Shown: one piece after another, positions 51,579 to 62,317 of the stretch
How positions within the stretch are numbered: the stretch's first letter is position 1
How the letters are laid out: each line of letters starts with the position of its first letter
Origin: Euclidia mi
Taxonomy: Eukaryota; Arthropoda; Insecta; Lepidoptera; Erebidae
Assembly: GCA_944739405.2 (NCBI GenBank)
Contig: OX123197.2
Span: 56,024,047-56,088,046 of the forward strand
Reading direction: 5' to 3'
DNA: 64,000 nucleotides
Program-made: the position numbers and the translations under genes
The notes under the pieces: model-generated
Told to the model about the DNA's origin: nothing
The model's database searches: none
Seen by the model: only the letters and a program-made list of their open reading frames with translations

Positions 51579-53072
51579 TGGAACACGCCCGACCTCCGCC
51601 GGAACTAAGTCTTGAGGGCAGCACCGTCAGCCGGGCTGACGAATGAAAATGATGGCGGACGCAATTTTTATTATTGGAACGAAGTTCCTTATCGCGCATT
51701 GCGAAAGGAGGCTAGACGGAAAAATTAAGACAAAAAGCTGTAACGACACTTTTTGCTATAGTAAGCTATTGTAAGCCGTGCGACGTGCGCATGTTTCTCT
51801 GTCTGTCTCTCTCTCTTTTATAGAAAGCAAGCATCATGTTCATGCTTTCTGATCACGAAAATGACATCTATTTGGGAATCCAAGATGGCGGACGGGACAT
51901 TTTTAACAAAATTAATATGGGCATCATTTTCGGGGTTTTTATGGATTCTGGTCACGAAAATGACATCTATTTGGAAATCCAAGATGGCGGACGGGACATT
52001 TTTAATAAAATGAATATGGGTATCATTTTTCGGGTTTTCATGCTTTCTGATCACGAAAATGACATCTATTTGGGAATCCAGGATGGCGGACGGGATATTT
52101 TTAGTAAAATTAATATGGGTATCATTTTCGGGGTTTTTATGGATTCTGGTCACGAAAATGACATCTATTTGGGAATCCAAGATGGCGGACGGGACATTTT
52201 TAGTAAATTTAATATGGGTATACTTTTCGGGGCTATCATGCATTCTGATAACGTAAATGACATTTATTTGGGGATCAAATTTGGCGAACGGGACATTTTT
52301 TGTAACATTAACAATTATTACTAAAATGGAGCCTACTGATTAAGTTTATATTACATTATATTTGTTAATATTAAAAAATATATTATTATAACTTAAAAAA
52401 AATACAATTCCTTCACTAATTAATCGAAAGGAACTTCGTTCTATCCGGGTGTCCCTTGACACCTCTCAAGAAGTTTTTTTATAAAAGCGTCAGGGGTGCA
52501 TAAAGAAGAAACAAGCGTGCAGGCCAGTCTTCTAATAAATTTAATCGGACGGGTTCGACGTCTTTGAGACCTTTACATTTGAACAGGAAAGTGACAAGGA
52601 GGATGTCACTGTACTATTGAAAAGGTTTGATAAATATTATGGCGTTAAGCAGAACATTACTTTGGCCCGATATAATTTCTTTACCAGGGATCAAGAAAGT
52701 GGTGAGTCAATTGATCAGTATGTAACTGCGTTGCGCCTATTGAGCAAGATCTGTGAATTTAAATTCTTAGAGGAGGAACTGATTCGTGACCGTGTCGTTT
52801 GTGGCATACGCAGCACGGTCGCACGCGAGCGTTTGTTACGAGCAGATGATCTGACGTTAGATAAAGCGATTAAGATAGTTCAGGTGGATGAGATATCACA
52901 AGAAAATAAATGTCTGTTGGAGACACATGGTGCAGCAGGCACATCGGCATTGGGACAAGTTGATGCACTGGACATACGTCGTGCAGACAGTCGTGGCTGC
53001 CGCGGTTGGCGCAGCAGGGGACGCCGTCGTGGACGTGGTATGACCAATATTGCCGCGGGTTCTAACTCATAG
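51579..53072 (+). pseudogene. G6 gag, interrupted
   Basis: The ATG at about 51579 starts MEHARPPPELSLEG, soon interrupted by the 99-bp-repeat insertion. Gag resumes near 52510 (QASLLINLIG) and runs in an open frame from 52617: LLKRFDKYYGVKQNITLARY, ESIDQYVTALRLLSKICEFK, LIRDRVVCGIRS and an RGCRGWRSRGRRRGRG tail. A frameshift follows; the knuckles (CLRCGGTC and CYLCKNQGHFAREC) lie at 53110-53210 in other phases. Confidence 0.8.
51673..52445. mobile_element. Insertion carrying 99-bp tandem repeats, with inverted ends
   Basis: ATTGGAACGAAGTTCCTTAT at the left is inverted near 52424-52445. Between them lies an array of about four and a half 99-bp units (51836-52320) containing GAAAATGACATCTATTTGGG and CAAGATGGCGGACGGGAC. 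It interrupts G6 gag. As 99 is a multiple of three, long frames stay open on both strands (162 and 141 codons) without implying a gene. Confidence 0.65.
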
Positions 53073-53141
53073 CGGCGATATGTCAATTCAAGCGAACCGT
53101 GACATTGTCTTAGGTGTGGTGGTACATGCACAGATGCCAGC

Positions 53142-54302
53142 TTGTGTCCGGCCATATCAATACAATGTTATCTGTGTAAAAATCAGGGTCATTTTGCTCG
53201 AGAGTGTAAGTCTAGAACCGGAGTCAAGAAAATGTATGATATAGGTGTTGATGAAGAAAAAGTAATTGATGAAGATGATTGTGAGTCATTTTTTATATCT
53301 GTATTGTATAATATGTCTGAAATAAGATCCTCTTCTGAGGATTGGTATGAAACCCTTCAAGGGGAATGTGGTTACGAAAAGTTCAAATTAGTTACGGGGG
53401 CAGACATTAATATTTTATCATACAAACGTTTTATGTCCTTAAGTTACGATGGTAAATTAATTAATAGTAAGCGGCATATTAAATTGCAATCATATAGCGG
53501 TGATAATATCCCAATAACAGGTATTTGCAATTTAAGATGGCGCTATAAGAATAAATCTTATGAGTTAAAATTTGCAATTGCTGTTATTAATTGTCAGAGT
53601 GTGCTGGGATTGCAAACTTGTTTATCTTTAGGTTTGGTAAAAAGAATACATAATATAAATTTAACCGAATATCAAGATTTGTTTAATGGATTAGGCTGCT
53701 TGCCAGGAGAGTATCACATTGTTGTTGATAGAACTGTCACGCCTGTGATTTGTGCAACCCGCAAGGTACCTTTAGGAGTACGTGATAAGTTACAAGATGA
53801 GCTGAATAGGATGACTGAATTAGGAGTCATTAGAAAACTTAGTCATCCTACTCCAAGGATGAATTCATTAGTGATTGTTGCTAAGAAAAATGGCCAGTTG
53901 CGCATATGCATGGACCCAAGGCCGCTCAATAAGACCATACAACATGCACATTTTCAATTACCAACAATAGATGAATTAGCTACTAAGTTTTATGATGCTA
54001 AATACTTTACCGTTTTAGATGCATACTCAGGATCTTGGTCAGTTAAGTTAGATAAGGCTAGTACAGATTTATGCACTTTCAGTACACCGTTTGGGCGATA
54101 TCAATATTCACGACTACCGTTTGGTTTGAATTGCGCACCCGAAGTGTTTCATGCAAAGGTCAAACAACTACTTGAAGGCTTAGAGGGGGTAGATACATTT
54201 ATTGATGAAATAATTTGTTGGGGTAGAAATAAAGAAATACACGATCGGTGCCTACGAGCTTTGTTAGATAGCGTTCGAGAAATTAACCTTAAATTTAATT
54301 AA
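53142..54302 (+). pseudogene. G6 nucleocapsid end, protease and RT with lost catalytic residues
   Basis: The open 386-codon frame has CYLCKNQGHFARECKS, then a protease where the active-site motif reads LVTGADINILS (Asp replaced by Val). RT follows with SLVIVAKKNGQLRICMDPRP, FTVLDAYSGSWSVKLD, LPFGLNCAPEVFHAKV and TFIDEIICWG, where the usual IDD reads IDE. It ends at TAA after EINLKFN. Both changes would abolish or reduce activity. Confidence 0.85.
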
Positions 54303-54861
54303 GATAAATGTCGCATATGTGTTGAGGAAGTTACATATTTAGGTTACATTTTTAACATATATGGAATGAAAGTGGATCCCGAGAAAGTAAGGGCTATAAC
54401 TAATAAGCCGGAGCCAACGGATAGGAAAAGTTTAGAACGGTTTATAGGGGCAGTTAATTATCTTTCTAAATTCATACCGAATTACTCAGAAAACATTTTT
54501 CCACTAACAAGATTGTTGAAAAAAGATATAATTTGAAGTTGGGAAGCTGGTCAAAAGGACGCATTCAATAAACTAAAGGAGCTAATAAGTAAAGCACCGT
54601 TTTTAACTGTGTTTAATGTTAGGAGCCCTGTGGTGCTGTCAGTGGATTCGAGCAGTGTTGCTTTAGGTGCGGTGTTCATGCAGGAGGGACGTCCAGTATG
54701 CGTCACGTACACTCACTGAAACACAGCAACGGTACGCACAAATCGAAAAATAAATGTTGGCGATCGTTTTTGCGTGTGAGAAATTTCACCAATATATTTA
54801 TGGTAAAAGTAATGTGGTTATAGAATCAGATCATAAACCTATTTTTTACAATTGAGCAACA
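54303..54861 (+). pseudogene. G6 RT thumb and RNase H remnant
   Basis: In phase after the stop: ICVEEVTYLGYIFNIYGMKV and LERFIGAVNYLSKFIPNYSE, then RNase H pieces VVLSVDSSSVALGAVFMQEG and, after shifts, ESDHKPIF. Several stops and frameshifts occur. It breaks off at about 54861. Confidence 0.75.
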
Positions 54862-55470
54862 TTTAAAAAAACAAAATGAACGTATTTATGCTCAAAGCTC
54901 GAAGGAAGCTTCCCAATTAGTTGACAGAGTGCAACGTGGGCATTATCCGACTTCAGTGATGGTTTGGTGGGGTGTTAGCTATGAAGGAGTGACTGAGCAA
55001 TATTTTTGTAAAAAAGGTATCAAAACATTGGCACAAGTGTATCAAAATACCATTCTTGAGAACCTTCTCAAATAATGGTGTTGTTAAGGAGCTCAACTAC
55101 CTAGTTAAGCCCCTTAACAACACCATGTTCAAAAACCAAGTATGGTCCTTCCAGCAAGACTCGGCACCGGATCATAAAGCTCGGTCCACGCAGTCTTGGT
55201 ACGAAGCGAACGTTTCGGACTTCATCAGAGCTGAAGACTGGGTGTCGTCTAGTCCCGATCTTAATCCGCTGGATTATGATTTATGGTCAGTTTTAGAGAG
55301 TACGGCTCGCTCTAAACGCCATGATAATTTGGAATCCCTAAACAATCCATACGATTGGCAGTGAATAATTTTCCCATGGAAAGAGTGCGTGCTTTTATTG
55401 ATAACTGGCCTCAACGTCTATAGGACTGTATTGCAGCCAATGGAGACCACTTCGAATAAGCTTTTTATAT
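54862..55470 (+). pseudogene. Mariner-family transposase C-terminal half (DD37D, maT-like)
   Basis: The fragment contains SVMVWWGVSYEGVTEQYFC, then after a frameshift VWSFQQDSAPDHKARS, ADWV-type region EDWVSSSPDLNPLDYDLWSV and, in another phase, VRAFIDNWPQRL and CIAANGDHF at the end. The Asp of QQD and the Asp of NPLD are separated by 37 residues, the spacing of the maT clade of mariner-like elements. N-terminal DNA-binding domains and TIRs are not seen. Confidence 0.75.
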
Positions 55471-55494
55471 TTTATATTGTTTTATATGTATATA

Positions 55495-55880
55495 TTAAAC
55501 TAGCCGTGTGGTTGACGGCATAGAATACAAGTGTCACCACCCCCTATCTTCCCGTGGGTGTCGTAAGAGGCGACTAAGGGATAACACGATGCAAATACCA
55601 TCTTTGCGTAGAGACGGAAAACTCGACATCAAACCCTATACGACTGCCTCGTTGGTCTCGCAGCATAAATGTGCGCGTGGGATCGGGTTCGATTCCTGGG
55701 TTGGGCAGTGTTATTGGGTTTTTCTATCACGAAATTCTCAGTAGCAGCTCGGAGTATGGAAATGTGCTCGGTACGGCAATAGGCTCGCCCCTTATTACGT
55801 GGGACTATAGTATATCTGGCAAAAAGTGGGTTTAGAAATACACCTCTGCCTACCCCTTCGGGGATAAAAGGCGTGACGAT
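55495..55880 (+). mobile_element. tRNA-derived SINE, copy 3 (head type B)
   Basis: The tRNA-like head starts about 55642 (GACTGCCTCGTTGGTCTCGC), with GGGTTCGATTCCTGGG, and the body ends at CTTCGGGGATAAAAGGCGTG. A 32-bp leader (GAGACGGAAAACTCGACATC...) precedes the head and also precedes copy 4. The upstream CACCCCCTATCTTCCCGTGG segment is another dispersed fragment. Confidence 0.8.
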
Positions 55881-56221
55881 ATGTATGTGTATGTTGAGTT
55901 GAGTTTGAGTAGAGATTTTTCGTGTCTCAGAAAAACCCTAAGACTATGTGTAAATCGTTAGAAATACAGTATTTTAGGGCGTTCGGTGGTTTATTATTTC
56001 TAACACTAGAGTTATAACCTCAAAGACTAGTAATATAGTTACAATTTTGGGCGGCTCATATACATAATTTGACACCAGAGATGACTACACAATCATACGA
56101 AAAGAAGTAGAAGAAGTAATTAAGTTGCTAGCCTGTTGATCACCAATCTAAAAACTCGCGAATATACGTCAGTCACCAACTAGAGCTGCTAAATTGATGA
56201 TTAGTGATCACCTATCCAATA
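55881..56221. other. Spacer between SINEs
   Basis: AT-rich, no coding or repeat signal recognised. Confidence 0.35.
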
Positions 56222-56496
56222 ACAGAGACGGAAAACTCGACATCAAACCCTATACGACTGCCTCGTTGGTCACGCGGCATAAATGTGCGCGTGGGATCGG
56301 GTTCGATTCCTGGGTTGGGCAGTGTTATTGGGTTTTTCTGTCACGAAATTCTCAGTAGCAGCACGCAGTCTGGAAATGTGCCCGGTACGGCAATAGGCTC
56401 GCCCCTTATTACGTGGCACTAAAGTATATCTGGCGAAAAGTGGGTGTAGAAATATACCTCTGCCTACCTCTTCGGGGTTATGGGCGTGAGACTATG
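56222..56496 (+). mobile_element. tRNA-derived SINE, copy 4 (head type B)
   Basis: It shares with copy 3 both the 32-bp leader (from about 56224) and the head and body (CGTGGGATCGGGTTCGATTC, ATAGGCTCGCCCCTTATTAC, CTCTTCGGGGTTATGGGCGT). The shared leader suggests it is part of this SINE subtype or that one copy came from the other. Confidence 0.82.
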
Positions 56497-57184
56497 TATG
56501 TATGTATTAAACTAACACACTGTTCAAGTAATAAATGTTATTTGCAATTAATTTTTTTTTTATTCTTTGTTACAATATTTATGGCAAGACTAGCTATAAC
56601 ATGTTATACATAATTCATGTTTTCAATATTGCCTGCTCTGTATTGTAATAATCTTATTCGTGAGATTAAAGTATCGTATTCACAAGTGAGAGAAACATCG
56701 ATTTAACCAAACCTTATCCTAGATAAGCAAATATGCTTTACAAATCTTTTATTTAATTAGTTACGATATTTAATTTGTATTAACTGTGAAATAATTTTTG
56801 CATGCCGCAAGGTAAAATATTGTAGATTTGTTTTGTACTTATATCTGTCCCCATTTTGTACCTATATTTGAGCAAATAACGAATTTGAATTTGAATAATT
56901 ATGAGCATTTTTCAACAACATGCGATTTAGGAACAAAAAGACAGCCCCAAATAATAATTGACAAAGAAGTTTGAATATTAATTTTGAATGGTCGTTATAA
57001 AGGTTTCTCTTTCTAGCCAATGAAAGATTCCAAAGCTTGATGAATATGAAATAATTTCCAATATGCAAAGAATTTACCAATAACTTCGAAATGCGCAGTA
57101 AAAATATCAAGCATTTTTAATGAGGTGCTTTTGTTTTCGTTTTTTTCTAAACCAATTGATTGTAATTTTGAAAATAGATTTTTT
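56497..57184. other. AT-rich interval, no feature
   Basis: No gene, RNA or clear repeat is recognised. Confidence 0.4.
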
Positions 57185-57440
57185 TATAGACTCACGCCTG
57201 TTTCCCCGAAGGGGTAGGTAGAAGTATAACATTAGTAACATTACACCCACATTTCGCCATTGATTTTTAGCTGCCACGTAATAGGGGGCAAGCCTATTGC
57301 CGTAACCGGGCACATCACCAGACTCCGTGCTGCTACTGAGAATTCGGAAAAACCCAGTAACACTTTTGCCCGACCTGGGAATCGAACCCGGGACCTCCGA
57401 TCAGCAGTCGCTTACGCTATCCACTGGACCACGGAAGCAG
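57185..57440 (-). mobile_element. tRNA-derived SINE, copy 5 (head type A)
   Basis: The minus-strand head is ACTGCTTCCGTGGTCCAGTG with GATAGCGTAAGCGACTGCTG and a GGGTTCGATTCCC B-box, then the shared body. This head looks more like a tRNA than type B (continuous A-box region, TGGTCCAGTGG). Confidence 0.85.
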
Positions 57441-58270
57441 TGAAAAATTGTTGTTTTGTCAATTACAATTTACTTCCTAGATTGCCAGTGGCCGAGTACC
57501 AGATATCTTATTTTTTATTATTTGTTTATATTCCACTTCACTTCAAGTGGACCGATGTATATAATTTATATTATGATATGCTATATTTGCTATACTTGCC
57601 CGTGTGTAAATATTTTGGAAATGATCAAAATCCATAGGCGCCTAGTAGGCTCAGTTCTACGGGCTACGTCATTGTAGCAATAAGTATTGTAGCATGTGCC
57701 GCCTCCGAGGCCTACGAGCCGTTGTAGGACGTAGCTTCGTATTACGTCATGTGTCGACTTTTATGAATTGAATTATTACAATTATATATCATCAGTATTT
57801 TCACTTATTGTGTATTACTCTTCATTTTATATTACAACTTGACGTCAAATGAACTTAAGCTAAAACTAGAGAATAATATTTTAAAACTGAATGCTTGCTG
57901 TTCTGTTACAAGTGAATGCTCAAATGTATCAGCACAATTAGAAAATCAAATGCACAGCAAATACCACATAATTAACTTGAACAGCATAATTATATTTCCG
58001 AAATACTCGTCAGAAGTTATTTATAAAGAACTAGCTGAGCCGGCGAACTTCGTACCGCCATATATTATTTTAATATTTGCTATTATTTTTTTAATATTTT
58101 TCCTACAAACCTTCTCCTGACAATAATGAACACATAAAAGAAAGAATCATCCAATTTGGTGCAGTCGTTCTGAAGTTATGCGTGTACATACATTTCGGCG
58201 ATTCATTTATATTTATATTGATACACAGTACATACTACGCAACATTACTTTCTCTTTTTTTAAACTTTAA
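57441..58270. other. AT-rich interval, no gene
   Basis: A 93-codon frame (57839-58120) with a hydrophobic end is present by chance composition; no homology is recognised. A GC-rich patch (57630-57760) has several TAGGC/GCCTA and CTACG words with partial dyad symmetry. Confidence 0.35.
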
Positions 58271-58797
58271 AGGCTGTGTTTCCACCAGAGATGTGCAAGG
58301 GAAATGTGTCGTGCGAGGATGTGTAGCGGAGTTGTGAATAATATGTGGTGCGAGGATGCGTTGCGAAGCTGTGAAATGTGTCGACGGGGGTGCGGTGTAG
58401 TGGGAGCGGAGTGACGCAACAAACTCCGTCTACGGACTGGCTGGTACAGTAGGTATGTCCCAAACCTCGCAACACATCCCTCGCAACACATTCCTCGCAA
58501 CACATCCCTCGCAACACATTCCTCGCAACACATTCCTCGCAACACATCCCTCGCAACAGATTTCTCGCACACATCCCTCGCACACATCCCTCGCACACAT
58601 CCCTCGCACACATCTCTCGCACACATCCCTCGCACACATCCCTCGCTTGTTTTGTATGCGCAAAAATCTAGCTCCGCTGAGCCGTTTCCACCAAACCTGT
58701 GCTGACCGAGGTGAGGTAAATGAAGCGATACTATTGGTTCTTTACAAACATATCCCTCGCTACGCATCCTCGCACATCTCTGGTGGTAAAGCAGCCT
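58271..58797. mobile_element. MITE with ~29-bp TIRs and a 13-14-bp minisatellite
   Basis: The termini AGGCTGTGTTTCCACCAGAG and the inverse (CTCTGGTGGTAAAGCAGCCT) match at 25 of 29 bases overall. Inside, about 58466-58650 is an array of CCTCGCAACACATC units followed by CCTCGCACACATC units. The style resembles insect hAT MITEs, but no 8-bp duplication was found. The Cys/Arg-rich frames on the minus strand are repeat artefacts. Confidence 0.7.
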
Positions 58798-60840
58798 AAC
58801 GTACCATACACTGAAACCAAGCCACATCAGCGACTAGTGCGTCTACAAAATAAAAAACAAAACGTGAATGCATCTGCTCACAGATTATCGTTGGAGCGTG
58901 CAAAAGTGTAATTTTAGACGAGAACGCTTTAAGGGTGAGACTGCACTGGGCAGCACTGACTTCAGCGGAGTGATAAGGCTAAGCCGCGCAAAGCCAAGCT
59001 GAGTGTTATCTTGAATATAATAATATAAAGCACTGCATCTGAATTTAATACCTAGGAATTTAATTGTACAGAGATCTCGCGGCCAAAATTACTGGCGTGT
59101 TATACAATATGTTGATCTGCATTTGCAATTTATTTACTTTTATTAAATGTTACTTAGATAGTTAATCTTAAACTGTTTACTGGTTGAAAATAACACTGCA
59201 TGGTTGGTACGTGTACTTGTGTGTGTTAGGTACCCACAATACGAACTCGCAGCGATCAGCTGAGCGGCAGCGCCGGTCATTACACCGAGCTGATTATTTT
59301 AATTCATTTTACAATTTTTTTTTAAGTTTTGGTGAGATATTTTCAATTCTTTCTATTCAGTTATTGTAATATACCTCTAAAATATTTTTAAATGCATATC
59401 AACACATTGTATCTGTTATAAATTCAAAACTCTGTAAGGATATATTTGCTACTCTTTCACGCAGCAATATAGCTTATATTCAAGGGGCTATTCGCTTTTG
59501 ACCCGATAACCGACCAAAATAGCTAGTAATAGTATAAAGCAGTTTGTCTGATGCAATCAGCACATGGTTGTATACAAAGTTTTCGCGTTCCAAAATAACG
59601 TGCGTATTAAATTGTTAATATAGTAATTAATTAGTGTATTGGCAAATAAATTAAGAATATGTCAGATTCAAAAAAGCTTCCTAGTGTAGAGACAGTTTTG
59701 ATAAACAAAAGAGACAACTATCAAATTATACGTTAATTTATTCAGTTTGGCACAAGGATATATTATAAAATTACATCGTGATTCTATATTTACATTTAGA
59801 GCCCAGTTCTTAAAGCAAGGGTATAGAACCAAGAGAAAGAACGGGCAATAAAATTCTTGGCCATTCTTTTCAATAAGTAATAATTCACAAATAGTGGTAC
59901 AGCCAATTTATATCAAATATCAATGTTGTGGGTAGTTTCATATTACTAGAAAGGTCTGTCTTACAACATATAAGCATTATTTAGCATCAACACAATTTAC
60001 TAAATGTTTACTACAGGTATATAATGAATCTCATTGGTACAACTTGATCCACAGTATATTATTCTATCCTATATTACAATCTTTAATATCTCACAGACGA
60101 TCAAACTACCCACAATATCAATAAGATAATGATTACACTATCTTAAATTGCTTCCTACACGATGAAACAAAAGAACAAGCAACACAGAATATTGAAACAC
60201 AGTGGCAGTTAAGTAGTCAGAACCATATCGTACCTGAGCCGTCGTTGAAGGAGAATAGGACGAACTAGCCGAGCTTGTCGACTTATATAGCTAGCTTTAA
60301 ACTTATTTACACGTTTGACAGTTTAACTGTCAAACGTCAAGTCAGTGTCATTAAACTGCCACTATATAATACTTGGATATCAGTAATTTAAGCCCACAGC
60401 CTAAGTACATGACCATATCTCTCAAATGTGTGTCAGCGTTGGAGTCGGTTCTCATGAAGTTCATTTGCAAAAAGGGCTAATATTCTGTAAAATCTGATTA
60501 GCCTGGAAAGTTGAGTTCGGGTAGCAAGGCGACAGCCTTGGATGGCAACTAAAAAGACATTAGAGCGATAATATTACTTATTAAGTAATACATTTTTTGT
60601 ATGAATGAGTGAGAATATACACTTTACGCAGCACTGCGCGGAGTGAAATCATATCTCGCGTATAAGACCTTACGCTTACATGGCTGTATATTCAAGCGTA
60701 CTTACTGCTACTAGTTTCTGATAGCAGGTAGACTGGCTACTATACAACTACTAGAAAGCACCTCATGTCGCTGTTAAATATATCTACCGACTACAAGTTT
60801 AAGTCCATATTTGAATGTTCATCTTTCTGCTTTACGGAAT
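58798..60840. other. AT-rich interval, no gene; one short palindrome
   Basis: No coding feature is recognised in 2 kb. CGTTTGACAGTT and its inverse meet at 60313-60337 (12-bp arms, 1-nt centre). Confidence 0.4.
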
Positions 60841-61437
60841 GTAGGGTAAACTATAGTAATGTTGGCACCCCCCAATGATTGAACACTCTGCTGAATTATC
60901 CTGAATATAAGAAAAATCTTATATTATTATGTCACAGAAATACATTCATAAGCAGGACTAAACTATTTCTTATACACAGAACAAATATTATATCTTAACT
61001 ATGAACCATTTTTCTTTAACAACTGTTTTAAAAAATGTTAGGAAAAAAGATACAAAACGTGGTAAATGATCAAAACTTCTTTCAAATATAGACTTATGTT
61101 AGACATATTAGAAGGTTACATAAACATTCATAAATATATATTTTGATTAGAATACATGTATAAAGATCCGGATATCAAGTCTTAAGACTGTCTGGGTATC
61201 ACGGCCTTAGGCCAACAGTGCCAATGATTGTACTTTTCTTAAGAAATAAGTTTGAGCACATTTTTATGCTAATAAAACGGCTTTATTAAAAACGATGTTT
61301 TATTTTTATGAATGCCCATGTAAACATAATTCCGACAAAACCATAGAAAATATTATTGAATTTGTATTTTCCTGAGAATTTGTTACTTAGTAGTAGAAAC
61401 CGGCTTAGGGTGCCAATCATTAAACTGTTTACCCTAC
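60841..61437. mobile_element. 597-bp TIR element
   Basis: GTAGGGTAAACTATAGTAAT followed by GTTGGCACCC at the left is matched inverted at the right (GGGTGCCAATCATTAAACTG then TTTACCCTAC), with about 80% identity over 30 bp. The interior is AT-rich with no transposase. A further GTGCCAATGATTG lies inside at about 61218. Confidence 0.6.
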
Positions 61438-62080
61438 TACAAGAAAGTAATGACCTTCATTCCGCCCAGTGCAATCTCACCTTTAGACAGAACACTTTTA
61501 TGCAAATTGCTATGGTAATGCGATGTAACAGCTTTCAATGTATGACTATGTGAATATTATGAAGAGTGCTACAAACTTCTGGTGTAATAATTTTTTGGAA
61601 TTTATAACGTTGATTAATTTTCAAGATTAATGAATGTGGTTTAACTTGGATTTGAATATTACATTTGAGTTTCCACACGGATTCCTTTTGTTTGGAGGAT
61701 TGATATACTAGAGTTGGAAGAAAGGAGGGTAACTTAGTATTTATTAGGTATAGAAAGATTCTGAGCTATTGGCAATGTCACTGACTAAAATTAAACATAG
61801 TGTTATTCAAATTTAGGCTTAAGCTCCAAAATTCCGTAGATACACTTTACAGTGCCATCGAGTTTGTTACTAACGGTCGCGGGGTCCACATATTATTATA
61901 GCTATCTGCTAGTCGTAGGCATACTTAAAGCGTGCAGGATAAAGAGGCGAAAGAAAGAGGATATAAAGTCTAACAGAATGCCACCAAAACTAGATTAAAT
62001 TAGTAAGGTTTTGCTGGTTTCAGCATGAATGGGCCGGCACAACCAGAGAAGTAGGTACAAGAATATTTTTTAACATTTTT
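61438..62080. other. Interval without recognised feature
   Basis: AT-rich, short random frames only. Confidence 0.4.
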
Positions 62081-62317
62081 TATAGCCTTTGTCCCCGAAG
62101 GGATAGGCAGAGGTGTAATATTACACCCATATTTCACCATAAATTTTTAGGACCCACGTAATAGGGGGCGAGCCTAATGCCGCACATAACCAGACTCCGT
62201 GCTCTTACTGATAATTTCCCAACAGAAAAACCTAATAACACTTTGCCCGACCCGGGAATCGAACCCGAAACCTCCCAATTCCAGGAGCATATTTTTGCCG
62301 CGAGACCAACGAGGCAG
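62081..62317 (-). mobile_element. tRNA-derived SINE, copy 6 (head type B)
   Basis: The minus strand starts ACTGCCTCGTTGGTCTCGCG and has GGGTTCGATTCCCGGGTCGG and the shared body. About 10 bp of the body (around CGGTACGGCAAT) are missing compared with the other copies. It is diverged, so likely older. Confidence 0.82.

Larger units (their letters stand above)
51371..54861 (+). mobile_element. G6: Mag-like gypsy element, truncated at both ends
   Basis: It starts in the R-U5 part of an LTR (AATAAA at 51458-51463, end CATTACA at 51502), followed by TGGTGACAGCGGTG (51503-51516), a primer-binding site. gag, knuckles, protease, RT and part of RNase H follow; the element stops at about 54861 where a mariner-like transposase begins. 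Integrase and 3' LTR are missing. Gag and RT resemble the Mag lineage. Confidence 0.8.

Noticed and set aside
57839..58120. 93-codon frame with a hydrophobic C-terminus
   Set aside because: AT-rich composition gives Ile/Leu/Phe runs by chance; there is no supporting homology, splice signal or repeat.
58260..58827. Cys-rich minus-strand frames (MCARDVCEGCVRG-type)
   Set aside because: These are translations of a 13-14-bp minisatellite inside a MITE. All phases give similar repeats and there is no codon structure.
59659..59740. Short frame MSDSKKLPSVETVLINKR, faintly like a ribosomal protein L7 start
   Set aside because: Only 25 codons, no continuation and no clear splice site; chance similarity is more likely.
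60313..60337. Perfect palindrome CGTTTGACAGTT/AACTGTCAAACG as a transcription-factor site
   Set aside because: It is isolated in DNA with no gene nearby; more likely part of an old TIR or chance.
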